A stretch of 64,000 nucleotides of DNA, taken from the NCBI GenBank assembly GCA_902627735.1, contig CACOKI010000001.1:62001-126000 (forward strand), read 5' to 3'. Below, piece by piece: positions 41,067 through 49,005 of the stretch. The notes beneath the pieces were generated by a model. It saw only the letters and a program-made list of their open reading frames with translations. It did not search any database and was not told the DNA's origin. The position numbers and the translations under genes were made by a program. The DNA comes from an uncultured Pelagibacteraceae bacterium (GTDB lineage: Bacteria > Pseudomonadota > Alphaproteobacteria > Pelagibacterales > Pelagibacteraceae). Positions within the stretch are counted from its first letter, which is position 1. Each line of letters opens with the position of its first letter.

Positions 41067-42629
41067 ATGATTAAAAAAGAAAATTTAGATAAAACTAGTG
41101 CTTGGCCATTTGTGGAGGCAAAAAAAATGCTTCGCGAAAGAAAAACATTTATAGAAAAAAAAGGAAAAATTATTCTTCAAACAGGATATGGTCCAAGCGG
41201 TCTTCCTCATATAGGTACCTTTGGTGAAGTTGCGAGAACTTCAATGATAGTAAATGCTTTAAAATATTTAACAGATCTTCCAACAGAAATTATAACTTTT
41301 TCTGATGATATGGATGGTCTTAGAAAAGTTCCTGATAATGTACCTAATAAAGAATTATTAGAAAAAAATTTACATAAACCTCTGACAAATGTTCCAGATC
41401 CTTTTGGAAAATTTAAAAGTTTTGGTGAACATAATAATCAAATGCTCAAAAATTTTTTAGATAATTTTAATTTTAATTATAAATTTAAAAGTTCCTCAGA
41501 GCTTTATAAATCAGGTTTTTTTAATACATCTCTTCAAGTTATTTTTGAAAACTATGATGATATAATGAATATAATATTACCTACGTTAGGAAAAGAACGT
41601 CAAAAAACATACAGCCCCTTTTTGCCTATATGTCCAGATACAGGTCATGTTTTGGAAATTCCTGTTAAAGAAATTAATAAAGAAAAATTCAAAATTATAT
41701 TTGATAACAATGGGAAAGATTTAGAGAAAAGTATATTTGATGGAAACTGTAAACTTCAATGGAAAGTTGATTGGGCAATGAGATGGTATGCTCTTGACGT
41801 AGATTTTGAAATGTATGGAAAAGATTTGATCGAAAGCGCAATTTTATCAACAAAAATAATTAAATTAATTGGAAAGATAAATCCTTCTGGTTTTGCTTAT
41901 GAGTTATTTTTAGATGAAAAAGGTGAAAAAATTTCTAAATCAAAAGGAAACGGTATTACAATAGACCAGTGGCTTGAATATGCTTCCCCTGAAAGTTTAT
42001 CTTTGTATATGTATCAAAATCCAAAAAGAGCAAAAAAATTATATAAGGAAATTGTTTCAAAAACAGTTGATGAATATTTAGAATTTTTAGAAAAGGCAAA
42101 AAATCAAGATGAATTACAAATCTTAATGAACCCTGTGTGGCATGTTCATAATAGCAATATACCTAGGGAAGAAATGATAATGTCTTTTTCTATGCTCCTT
42201 AATCTTGTTGAGACAAGTAATGCTGACAATAAAGATCTTCTTTGGAAATTTGTAAAGAAACATAAGAAAGATATCTCAGTAAAAGATTTTCCAATCTTTG
42301 ATAAACTTGTTGGATATGCAATTAAATATTTTGATGATGTGATAAAGATAAAAAAGAAATATAAAAAACCAAACGATAATGAAAAATTAGCTCTAGAAGC
42401 TTTAATTAATACACTTGATAAATGTAACGATGAAATGTCACCAGAAGATATTCAAACCTTAATTTATACAACTGGAAAAGAAAATGGATATTCAAAAAAT
42501 TTAAGAGATTGGTTTAAATTAATTTATGAGGTTGTATTTGGCGATGAAAATGGACCAAGAATGGGATTTTTTATAAGTTTTTTTGGTGTTAAAGAAACAA
42601 AAGATCTTATAAAAAATAAAATTAAATAA
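41067..42629 (+). CDS. lysK: Class I lysyl-tRNA synthetase
   Basis: Charges tRNA-Lys. The 520-residue protein is the class I (archaeal-type) enzyme typical of alphaproteobacteria, unrelated to class II LysS. It has the HIGH-type motif PSGLPHIGTFGE (43-54), the KMSKS-type loop KISKSKGNG (around 288-296), and the DWAMRWYALDVDFEMYGKD segment. It shares one base with the start of pyrD. No class II enzyme is present in this window. Confidence 0.95.
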   Translation: MIKKENLDKTSAWPFVEAKKMLRERKTFIEKKGKIILQTGYGPSGLPHIGTFGEVARTSMIVNALKYLTDLPTEIITFSDDMDGLRKVPDNVPNKELLEKNLHKPLTNVPDPFGKFKSFGEHNNQMLKNFLDNFNFNYKFKSSSELYKSGFFNTSLQVIFENYDDIMNIILPTLGKERQKTYSPFLPICPDTGHVLEIPVKEINKEKFKIIFDNNGKDLEKSIFDGNCKLQWKVDWAMRWYALDVDFEMYGKDLIESAILSTKIIKLIGKINPSGFAYELFLDEKGEKISKSKGNGITIDQWLEYASPESLSLYMYQNPKRAKKLYKEIVSKTVDEYLEFLEKAKNQDELQILMNPVWHVHNSNIPREEMIMSFSMLLNLVETSNADNKDLLWKFVKKHKKDISVKDFPIFDKLVGYAIKYFDDVIKIKKKYKKPNDNEKLALEALINTLDKCNDEMSPEDIQTLIYTTGKENGYSKNLRDWFKLIYEVVFGDENGPRMGFFISFFGVKETKDLIKNKIK

Positions 42630-43681
42630 TGTTTTCAAATATAAGATCATTAATATTTAAGTTAGATCCCGAGACTGCCCATAATTTAGCAATTAAATCT
42701 TTAAAATTTAATTTTGTACCAAATATTTCAAATGAAAATAAAAGTGACTCTTTATTTAAAACCAAGTTATTTGGAAAGGATATTGATAATCCAATTGGTT
42801 TAGCAGCAGGATTTGATAAAAATGCAGAGGTATATAACTCATTATTTAAACTTGGTTTTGGATTTGTTGAGGTAGGGACAATTACACCTCTAAAACAATA
42901 TGGCAATCCAAAGCCTAGAGTGTTTAGATTAGTTGATGATGAAGCATTAATAAATAGACTTGGTTTTAATAATCTTGGTGCAGAGAACATTATCAAAAAG
43001 ATTAGATCAAATAGACCTTCAGGAATGCTTGGAATTAACATTGGACCTAATAAAGATGCTGAGGATAGAACATCAGATTATTTGAAATGCTTTAAAATTT
43101 TTAATGATGTAGCAGATTATATTACAATAAATATTTCATCACCAAATACAGAAAATTTAAGAAAGTTACATGATCAAGTAAAATTAGATAAATTATTAAA
43201 AAGTATTGAAAAAGAAAAAGAAAATTTAAATATAAGCACCCCTATCGTTGTGAAAGTTTCGCCAGATATTAGTGATAAAGAAATTGATGAAATATCACAA
43301 GTCCTTTTAATTAATAAAGTTGAGGGGGTGATTATTTCAAATACCTCAGATTCAACAAGAGAGAATTTGATTAATATCCAAAAACATCAAAAAGGGGGGC
43401 TGTCAGGCAAACCAATTCAAACAAAATCAACTCTTTTAATAAAAAAATTTTATAAATTACTTAAAGGTAAAATTAAGATTATAGGTGTTGGTGGAGTGGA
43501 TTCTGGTACAAGTGCTTATGAAAAATTTCTTGCGGGTGCAAGTTACGTTCAGCTTTACACTGGTATGGTTTATAGGGGCCCTAATATTGTAAGTATGATA
43601 AAAAAAGAGCTAAGAGAAATATTATTAAAAGATGGTGTTAAAAATTTTAGTGAAATTGTAGGAAAAAAAACAAATACCTAA
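42629..43681 (+). CDS. pyrD: Dihydroorotate dehydrogenase (quinone, class 2)
   Basis: Membrane-associated pyrimidine synthesis enzyme that passes electrons to quinone. The 350-residue protein has the short N-terminal helix region for membrane contact (1-30), the FMN segment GLAAGFDKNAEV, EVGTITPLKQYGNPKPR, NRLGFNN, and the catalytic Ser171 in NISSPNT, which marks class 2. The C-terminal GVGGVDSGTSAYEKFLAGA binds the FMN phosphate. It overlaps lysK by one base. Its stop is 51 bases before rpmB, a gap with its own predicted promoter. Confidence 0.95.
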   Translation: MFSNIRSLIFKLDPETAHNLAIKSLKFNFVPNISNENKSDSLFKTKLFGKDIDNPIGLAAGFDKNAEVYNSLFKLGFGFVEVGTITPLKQYGNPKPRVFRLVDDEALINRLGFNNLGAENIIKKIRSNRPSGMLGINIGPNKDAEDRTSDYLKCFKIFNDVADYITINISSPNTENLRKLHDQVKLDKLLKSIEKEKENLNISTPIVVKVSPDISDKEIDEISQVLLINKVEGVIISNTSDSTRENLINIQKHQKGGLSGKPIQTKSTLLIKKFYKLLKGKIKIIGVGGVDSGTSAYEKFLAGASYVQLYTGMVYRGPNIVSMIKKELREILLKDGVKNFSEIVGKKTNT

Positions 43682-43692
43682 TTGTATTAAAC

Positions 43693-43721
43693 TTGACGTT
43701 ATCAATATCACACTTTATATA
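43693..43721 (+). promoter_or_regulatory. Predicted promoter of rpmB
   Basis: TTGACG (43693-43698) and TATATA (43716-43721) are separated by 17 bases; each is a five-of-six match to the sigma-70 boxes. The expected start, around 43728, is only about five bases before the rpmB ATG, so the transcript would be nearly leaderless. No ribosome-binding sequence lies between. Confidence 0.55.
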
Positions 43722-43732
43722 GACATGTCGTT

Positions 43733-44047
43733 ATGTCAAAAAAATGTGAGTTAACTGGAAAAATACCTATGAAAGGTCATAATGTTAGTCATGCTAATAA
43801 TAAGACGAAGAGAAGATTCTTACCTAATTTAAAGAAAATTAAATTTACAAGTGAATTATTAAAAAGAAGCCTAAAATTAACAGTAAGTAATGCAGGTGTG
43901 AGATCGGTTGATAAGAAAGGTAGTTTTGATGAATTTTTAAAAACAGTTAAAAATAAAAATTTATCTCCACGTTTAAAAAAATTGAAAAAAAACTTACTAA
44001 TTAAGTCCCCATATCAGAAAAAAACTGTTCAATCTAAAACTGCTTAA
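43733..44047 (+). CDS. rpmB: 50S ribosomal protein L28
   Basis: A 104-residue protein with the family N-terminus [20 protein letters not shown] and the block [14 protein letters not shown]. It is about 25 residues longer than E. coli L28, as is common in alphaproteobacteria, with a basic C-terminal tail. It has its own predicted promoter very close to the start codon and shares one base with the next gene. Confidence 0.95.
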   Translation: MSKKCELTGKIPMKGHNVSHANNKTKRRFLPNLKKIKFTSELLKRSLKLTVSNAGVRSVDKKGSFDEFLKTVKNKNLSPRLKKLKKNLLIKSPYQKKTVQSKTA

Positions 44048-44595
44048 TGAATAAATCCTTTATTCTTCTATCTTTTTTGATGGGAGTAGTTGTTTTATCC
44101 TCAAATTATCTTGTTCAATTTCCAATAAATTATTATGGATTAAATGAGATATTAACTTACGGTGCATTTAGCTATCCCATAGCTTTTTTAATTACCGATT
44201 TAGCTAATAGATCTTTTGGAAAATTAGTTGCTAGAAAATTAGTTTATTTTGGCTTTCTACTTGGTATTGGGTTTACAATTTTATTTTCTACAAATTTTTC
44301 AGATTTAATATCAATTAGGATTGCAATAGGATCTGGTGTTGCTTTTTTAACTGCTCAACTTCTAGATGTTCAAATATTTGATAATTTAAGAAAAAAAAAA
44401 TGGTTTGTTGCTCCACTGACTTCTTCATTGATTGGATCGACAGTTGATACTTTCATATTTTTTTTTATTTCTTTTTATGGAACGAACATACCATGGTTTA
44501 CTCTAGCTTTAGGTGATTTGAGTGTTAAATTATTTGTTGCGATGATAATGTTAATTCCATTTAGATTATTATTAAAAACATTTAAACCTATTTAG
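44047..44595 (+). CDS. Queuosine precursor transporter (VUT/YhhQ family)
   Basis: A 182-residue membrane protein with about six helices. The family segments are YGAFSYPIAFLITDLANRSFG and SSLIGSTVDTFIFFFISF (each shown up to 20 residues: YGAFSYPIAFLITDLANRSF). YhhQ/QPTR proteins import queuosine precursors such as preQ0 or preQ1 for tRNA modification. It starts on the last base of rpmB, so both are translated from one transcript. The convergent speB-family gene ends two bases after this gene's stop. The family call is good; the exact substrate is inferred. Confidence 0.85.
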   Translation: MNKSFILLSFLMGVVVLSSNYLVQFPINYYGLNEILTYGAFSYPIAFLITDLANRSFGKLVARKLVYFGFLLGIGFTILFSTNFSDLISIRIAIGSGVAFLTAQLLDVQIFDNLRKKKWFVAPLTSSLIGSTVDTFIFFFISFYGTNIPWFTLALGDLSVKLFVAMIMLIPFRLLLKTFKPI

Positions 44596-44597
44596 AT

Positions 44598-45473
44598 TTA
44601 ATACAAATACTTATAAGCTAAAATTTTGTAAGCTAATTTTGCAACTAAAAAATTATATGAATTGAAACCTTTTATTGGAGCAAGTTCATTAATGTCTGCT
44701 CCAACAATATTAGAATTTTTTGCTGCAACTCTTATTATATCCAGAGTTTCATCCCAAAAAAGTCCTCCAGGCTCTGGAGTTCCTGTTGCTGGCATGATTG
44801 CTGAGTCAAGCCCATCTACATCAAAAGTTAAGTAAACAGTTTTATTTTTAATTAATTTTTTGAATTTATTCATATTCCATTTATGTTTATCCTTTGCCCA
44901 AAAAATATTTATTCTTGATTTATTTTTATTTAAAAAATGAATTTCACTTTTAGAAATATTTCTTATACCAAAGGAAATAATAGATACATTCTTATAATCT
45001 AAACATCTTCTGATAGCTGAGGCATGTGAAAATTTTTCCCCGTTGTAACTATTCCTTAAATCTGCATGAGCATCAAAATGTAATAGACAAATATTCTTAA
45101 ATTTTTTCACAAAAGGCGTGATACAGCCAGGAGTAATTGAGTGTTCACCTCCTAATGTCATAGGGAAAAGTTTTTTATCTAAAATTTCTTGATTAACATT
45201 TGATATTTTTTGTAGAGCTCTATTTATATCCTTATCAATTTTAAAAGGTTTCAATGTTTTTATACCAATTTCTTTGTACGGTTCACAATTTAATTCCTCA
45301 TCATAAAGTTCTACTTGATGAGAAGCTTTAATTATTTCTTTTGGGCCATTTTTTGTACCACCTCCATAACTTACAGTTTTTTCCAAACCAAACGGAACAA
45401 TGACAACCTTTTCCTTAAAATTAAATTTATTATCAATTCCAAGAAAACCATTTTTATTTGAAAGATATTTCAA
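44598..45473 (-). CDS. speB: Agmatinase/arginase-family ureohydrolase
   Basis: A 291-residue manganese ureohydrolase. Metal ligands are His111 in LGGEHSIT, Asp134/His136/Asp138 in HFDAHADLR, and Asp218/Asp220 in TFDVDGLDS; the PATGTPEPGG loop follows. It is the last gene of a three-gene minus-strand operon with a decarboxylase and a deoxyhypusine-synthase-like protein. That context favours hydrolysis of a guanidino-amine such as agmatine or an aminopropylated or aminobutylated agmatine over arginase activity. The symbol speB reflects family membership; substrate is not proven. Confidence 0.85.
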   Translation of the reverse strand: MKYLSNKNGFLGIDNKFNFKEKVVIVPFGLEKTVSYGGGTKNGPKEIIKASHQVELYDEELNCEPYKEIGIKTLKPFKIDKDINRALQKISNVNQEILDKKLFPMTLGGEHSITPGCITPFVKKFKNICLLHFDAHADLRNSYNGEKFSHASAIRRCLDYKNVSIISFGIRNISKSEIHFLNKNKSRINIFWAKDKHKWNMNKFKKLIKNKTVYLTFDVDGLDSAIMPATGTPEPGGLFWDETLDIIRVAAKNSNIVGADINELAPIKGFNSYNFLVAKLAYKILAYKYLY

Positions 45474-45478
45474 TTTGT

Positions 45479-46519
45479 TTACCCAAATATTTGAGAGAAA
45501 TTTTTTTTATTTCTATTTTTCCATTCGCCTCTATGATAAGCATCGCTGGCAATCAAAGGTAAAACGCTAGTAGCTTCTGCAAATACCATTTGTTCTTTTG
45601 TAATATCTACTTTTCCCCATGAGCTTGCTTCTTTTAATGTAGAGCTGCTACACGCACCATCTCTTGAGTCTGCAACAGTGATTTGAACAGCATATTTATG
45701 CATATCAACTTCCTTTCCCAATAGTTCAGCACATATCACTGTATCTTGAATAAAATTTTTTGGAACTCCACCCCCAATCATAAAAAGACCTGATCCTTTA
45801 GATTGTATTTTTATTTCTGTTAATTCACGAAATTCTCTTATGGAGTCAATAGTTATGTGTCCTTTTGGATTTTTTTCTTGATGAATAACTAGTCCGAACC
45901 CAGCACTTGAGTCTGTAAAAGCTGGACAAAATATTGGGACATTATTATCATAAGCAGTTTCAATTAAAGAATCTTTTTTTACTGAATTTTTTTTCAAATA
46001 CTTTCCCATTTCATAAATAAACTCTCTAGAAGTATAACTTTTAGGTTTTAAATTATCAGCGATTTCACAAATTTTTTTATCACATATTTGAAGTTCGTCT
46101 TCATCGATATAAGTATCATAAATTCTATCAATGTAGTTTTTTCTTAATTCAGTATCATCTTGAAATTGTGAACCCTGATAATGTTTGAATCCAAGGGCTT
46201 CAAAAAAATCCATATCAATTATTGCAGCTCCAGTTGCTACAATTGCATCAACCATATTATATTTAACTAAATCTTTATAAATATTCATGCATCCAGCGGC
46301 AGAAGTTGAACCAGCTAATGTAAGAAATATTGTACAATCTTTATCCTTAAGCATTTCGTTAAAAATATTAGCAGCATTTGCCGTTTCTCTGGAAACAAAA
46401 GACATTTTTTCCATTGATGAGATTATCTTACGAGCGTCAAATGAAGTAATATCTATATGTTCTACAGGATTTTTAAGTAAATCTTTTTTAATATTGTGAC
46501 CTACTTTTTTTTTAGACAT
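45479..46519 (-). CDS. Deoxyhypusine-synthase-like protein
   Basis: A 346-residue protein homologous to deoxyhypusine synthase, an NAD enzyme that moves an aminobutyl group from spermidine to eIF5A in eukaryotes and archaea. The catalytic lysine is kept in EASSWGKVD, together with the preceding Glu and Trp, and the segment NNVPIFCPAFTDSSAG matches the family. By eye against human DHPS, some polyamine-contact positions differ: the His288 region GGGVVKHH is GGGVPKNF, Asp243 is Phe and Asp316 is Cys. Bacteria lack eIF5A, so a small-molecule acceptor (putrescine, agmatine) is likely. It shares one base with the decarboxylase stop and precedes speB by five bases. Confidence 0.85.
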   Translation of the reverse strand: MSKKKVGHNIKKDLLKNPVEHIDITSFDARKIISSMEKMSFVSRETANAANIFNEMLKDKDCTIFLTLAGSTSAAGCMNIYKDLVKYNMVDAIVATGAAIIDMDFFEALGFKHYQGSQFQDDTELRKNYIDRIYDTYIDEDELQICDKKICEIADNLKPKSYTSREFIYEMGKYLKKNSVKKDSLIETAYDNNVPIFCPAFTDSSAGFGLVIHQEKNPKGHITIDSIREFRELTEIKIQSKGSGLFMIGGGVPKNFIQDTVICAELLGKEVDMHKYAVQITVADSRDGACSSSTLKEASSWGKVDITKEQMVFAEATSVLPLIASDAYHRGEWKNRNKKNFSQIFG

Positions 46520-47703
46520 TAAGCAACCAAAGTAGCCTTATTGACGTCTTTCTCATAAAGGCTCATTATTGGATTGTCTTCTACCTCATATATTTCATTT
46601 GAAAAGAAACCATTAAATTGAGTTCTAAACGTTAAACCGTATGCCCCCAGTTGACCTAGTTCAATATAATCATTTTCTTTTATGTTGTTTGGCAAAAGAA
46701 ATGGTCCTTTCATGTAATCCATACTATCGCAGGTTGGACCATAAAAATCAAAAGCAGTGAGTTTTTTTGATATAATTTTGTGAGTACTATCTTTTATCAT
46801 TTTAGAAGGATAAACAATGTTTGGGGTACCAGCATCAAAAAGTGTACCATAAGTTCCATCGTTAATATAAAGTTTTTGTCTTTTTCTTAAATTAACTCTT
46901 ACGATTGTCGAACCACTTTCAGCAACAAGGGCTCTTCCTGGCTCACAAATAATTTCTGGTAAATCATTTAGTTTTAAATTTTTTAAACTTTTTGTGATTT
47001 CAAGAAAATAATTATCTAAAGATTGCGGAATTAAATCTGGATATATAGTTGGAAATCCTCCACCAACATTTATATAATCAGGAACAATTTTTGTTTTTTT
47101 TATAATATTGCCTATCTCACTTATCCCTTTTGCATAAGAAATAGGATGCATACATTGTGAACCAACATGAAAGCTAAGACCAATTTTATTTGCACACTGT
47201 TTGACAAGTCTTAATAATCCTGCTGCTTCTGCATTCAACGCACCAAATTTTTTAGACAAATCAATTTCTGCGTGTTCATTTGAAACTGCTACTCTTACGA
47301 AAAGTTCTAAATCTTTAGCACCACTTGTACTTTCGATTATTTTAATTAGTTCATCTTTAGTATCTAATGCAAATGTTTTTACTCCATATTTAAAATAAGC
47401 ATCTTTAATACTTTCGTGACTTTTTACTGTATGCATGAAAGAACATTTTGCTGTTTGACTAAATTTTTTTATGGCTTTAATTTCTTCGATAGAGGCTATA
47501 TCAAACTGGTTAATTCCACTTTTAATAAGCGTTTTAATTACTTCAGGATGAGGATTTGTTTTTACAGCATATAAAATTTTTCCAGGGAATTTTTTTTGAA
47601 AAAATTTTGAGGTAGAAAGAATAGATTTCTTTCTAATACAATATACCGGTTTATCAGGTCTCAGTTGATTAATTAACTCTTCAACTGATTTAAATTTTTG
47701 CAT
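46519..47703 (-). CDS. Ornithine/lysine/diaminopimelate-type PLP decarboxylase
   Basis: A 394-residue alanine-racemase-fold (fold III) decarboxylase. The PLP lysine is Lys48 in LYAVKTNPHP; the glycine-rich phosphate loop is NVGGGFPTIYP; CEPGRALVAESG and the cross-subunit cysteine in FYGPTCDSMD follow. The GPTCDS motif points to ornithine (or ornithine/lysine) decarboxylase rather than DAP decarboxylase. It heads a polyamine operon. Its ATG is preceded at eight bases by a run of six G (minus strand, 47717-47712) after eight T, an unusual sequence in this genome that may serve as ribosome-binding site. Confidence 0.9.
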   Translation of the reverse strand: MQKFKSVEELINQLRPDKPVYCIRKKSILSTSKFFQKKFPGKILYAVKTNPHPEVIKTLIKSGINQFDIASIEEIKAIKKFSQTAKCSFMHTVKSHESIKDAYFKYGVKTFALDTKDELIKIIESTSGAKDLELFVRVAVSNEHAEIDLSKKFGALNAEAAGLLRLVKQCANKIGLSFHVGSQCMHPISYAKGISEIGNIIKKTKIVPDYINVGGGFPTIYPDLIPQSLDNYFLEITKSLKNLKLNDLPEIICEPGRALVAESGSTIVRVNLRKRQKLYINDGTYGTLFDAGTPNIVYPSKMIKDSTHKIISKKLTAFDFYGPTCDSMDYMKGPFLLPNNIKENDYIELGQLGAYGLTFRTQFNGFFSNEIYEVEDNPIMSLYEKDVNKATLVA

Positions 47704-47824
47704 CTATTGTGCCCCCCAAAAAAAATTTAATAAAAAAAAAGCTTTTTATTTAAAAAAACTTTAATATTTCGAGCAATTAATTCAATAGTTATTCAATGTA
47801 AAGTAAATAATGAGGTCTTGAACT

Positions 47825-48415
47825 GTGGAAAAAAATAACCATATGATTCCTATGAAAAATGAGCAAACACTACAAAATTTGAGTAATTTTGAGAACAAAT
47901 CATTGTTAATTGTTGACGATGATAACCCTTTTAGAGAAAGATTAGCTAGAGCGATGGAAAAGAAGGGTTTTGAGGTTTTTCAAGCTGAAAGTGTACAAAA
48001 AGGTGTCGAATCAGTAAAAAATAAAAAACCTGGTTTTGCTGTTATTGATCTAAGATTAAACGACGGAAATGGTTTAGAGGTTGTTAAAGAAATTCAGTCA
48101 TCAAATTCATCAAGTAGAATAATTATGTTAACCGGATATGGAAATATTCCAACAGCTGTTGCAGCAATAAAAGAGGGAGCAATAGATTATCTGGCTAAAC
48201 CTGCAGATGCAGATGATGTAGAAAAAGCGTTATTGGCCGACCCATCAAAAAAAGCAGCCCCACCAGAAAATCCTATGTCTGCTGATAGGGTAAAATGGGA
48301 ACATATTCATAGAGTATTTGAATTATGCAATAGAAATGTTTCAGAGACAGCTAGAAGACTTAAAATGCATAGAAGAACTTTACAAAGAATTTTATCTAAA
48401 CGATCGCCTAAATAA
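47825..48415 (+). CDS. regA: ActR/RegA-family redox response regulator
   Basis: A 196-residue response regulator with receiver domain (about 25-140, phospho-acceptor Asp75 in VIDLRLNDG) and a C-terminal Fis-like helix-turn-helix (VSETARRLKMHRRTLQRIL). The SARVMLTGYG-type segment reads SRIIMLTGYGNIPTAVAAIK. In alphaproteobacteria RegA/ActR, with the sensor RegB, adjusts gene expression to redox state. RegB is not in this window. The GTG start at 47825 is supported by GAGG at 47812-47815 with nine bases spacing. The last eight bases overlap convergent bioY. Confidence 0.9.
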   Translation: MEKNNHMIPMKNEQTLQNLSNFENKSLLIVDDDNPFRERLARAMEKKGFEVFQAESVQKGVESVKNKKPGFAVIDLRLNDGNGLEVVKEIQSSNSSSRIIMLTGYGNIPTAVAAIKEGAIDYLAKPADADDVEKALLADPSKKAAPPENPMSADRVKWEHIHRVFELCNRNVSETARRLKMHRRTLQRILSKRSPK

Positions 48416-48959
48416 ATTTTCTTAACTTAAAAAGTTTTTTTGTTAATAAAAACAACAGTGAAATTTTAAAAACTTCAGCCAGTAGAAATGGCATAACTCC
48501 TAGTTCCAAAATTGGTTTATCCCATCCTATGAGAGTTCCAAGCCACAAAACCCCAAAAAAATAAATTGTTGAGACAGATATTAATAGTTTTGTAATAATT
48601 ATTAATTTATTATCATCTTCTCTTATCAGAGAAGCAAGATAACTTGCTGAAAGAAATCCTATTAGATAACCCATTGTTGGTCCCATAAAATAAGTCAAAC
48701 CTATTCCTCTTTCTGGTGAATTAGAAAAAACTGGTAGACCCAGTATTCCTTCTAATAAATACAAACTTATTGTTGCAATAGCTATCTTACCTCCAAAACT
48801 TATTCCAAGTAGCATAACCACAAATGTTTGCATTGTCATTGGCACTGGATAGAAAGGTATTTTTATTTTTGCAGATATTGCAAGAAGTATCGATCCAAAA
48901 AAAATAACAATTAATGACTTAATTATCTTTGTTTGAGAATTTTGCTTTATTAGTTCCAT
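48408..48959 (-). CDS. bioY: Biotin transporter BioY
   Basis: A 183-residue membrane protein with about six helices, the substrate-binding S component of a biotin ECF-type importer. Family segments are IPFYPVPMTMQTFVVMLLG and GIGLTYFMGPTMGYLIGF. No bioM/bioN ATPase and transmembrane genes are adjacent, so it may act alone or share energising components encoded elsewhere. It is transcribed alone on the minus strand between regA and polA. Its presence suggests dependence on, or supplementation by, external biotin. Confidence 0.92.
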   Translation of the reverse strand: MELIKQNSQTKIIKSLIVIFFGSILLAISAKIKIPFYPVPMTMQTFVVMLLGISFGGKIAIATISLYLLEGILGLPVFSNSPERGIGLTYFMGPTMGYLIGFLSASYLASLIREDDNKLIIITKLLISVSTIYFFGVLWLGTLIGWDKPILELGVMPFLLAEVFKISLLFLLTKKLFKLRKFI

Positions 48960-49005
48960 AAAAAATAATACTCTTATTTTAACTGATAATCTATATTAAT
49001 TTATA

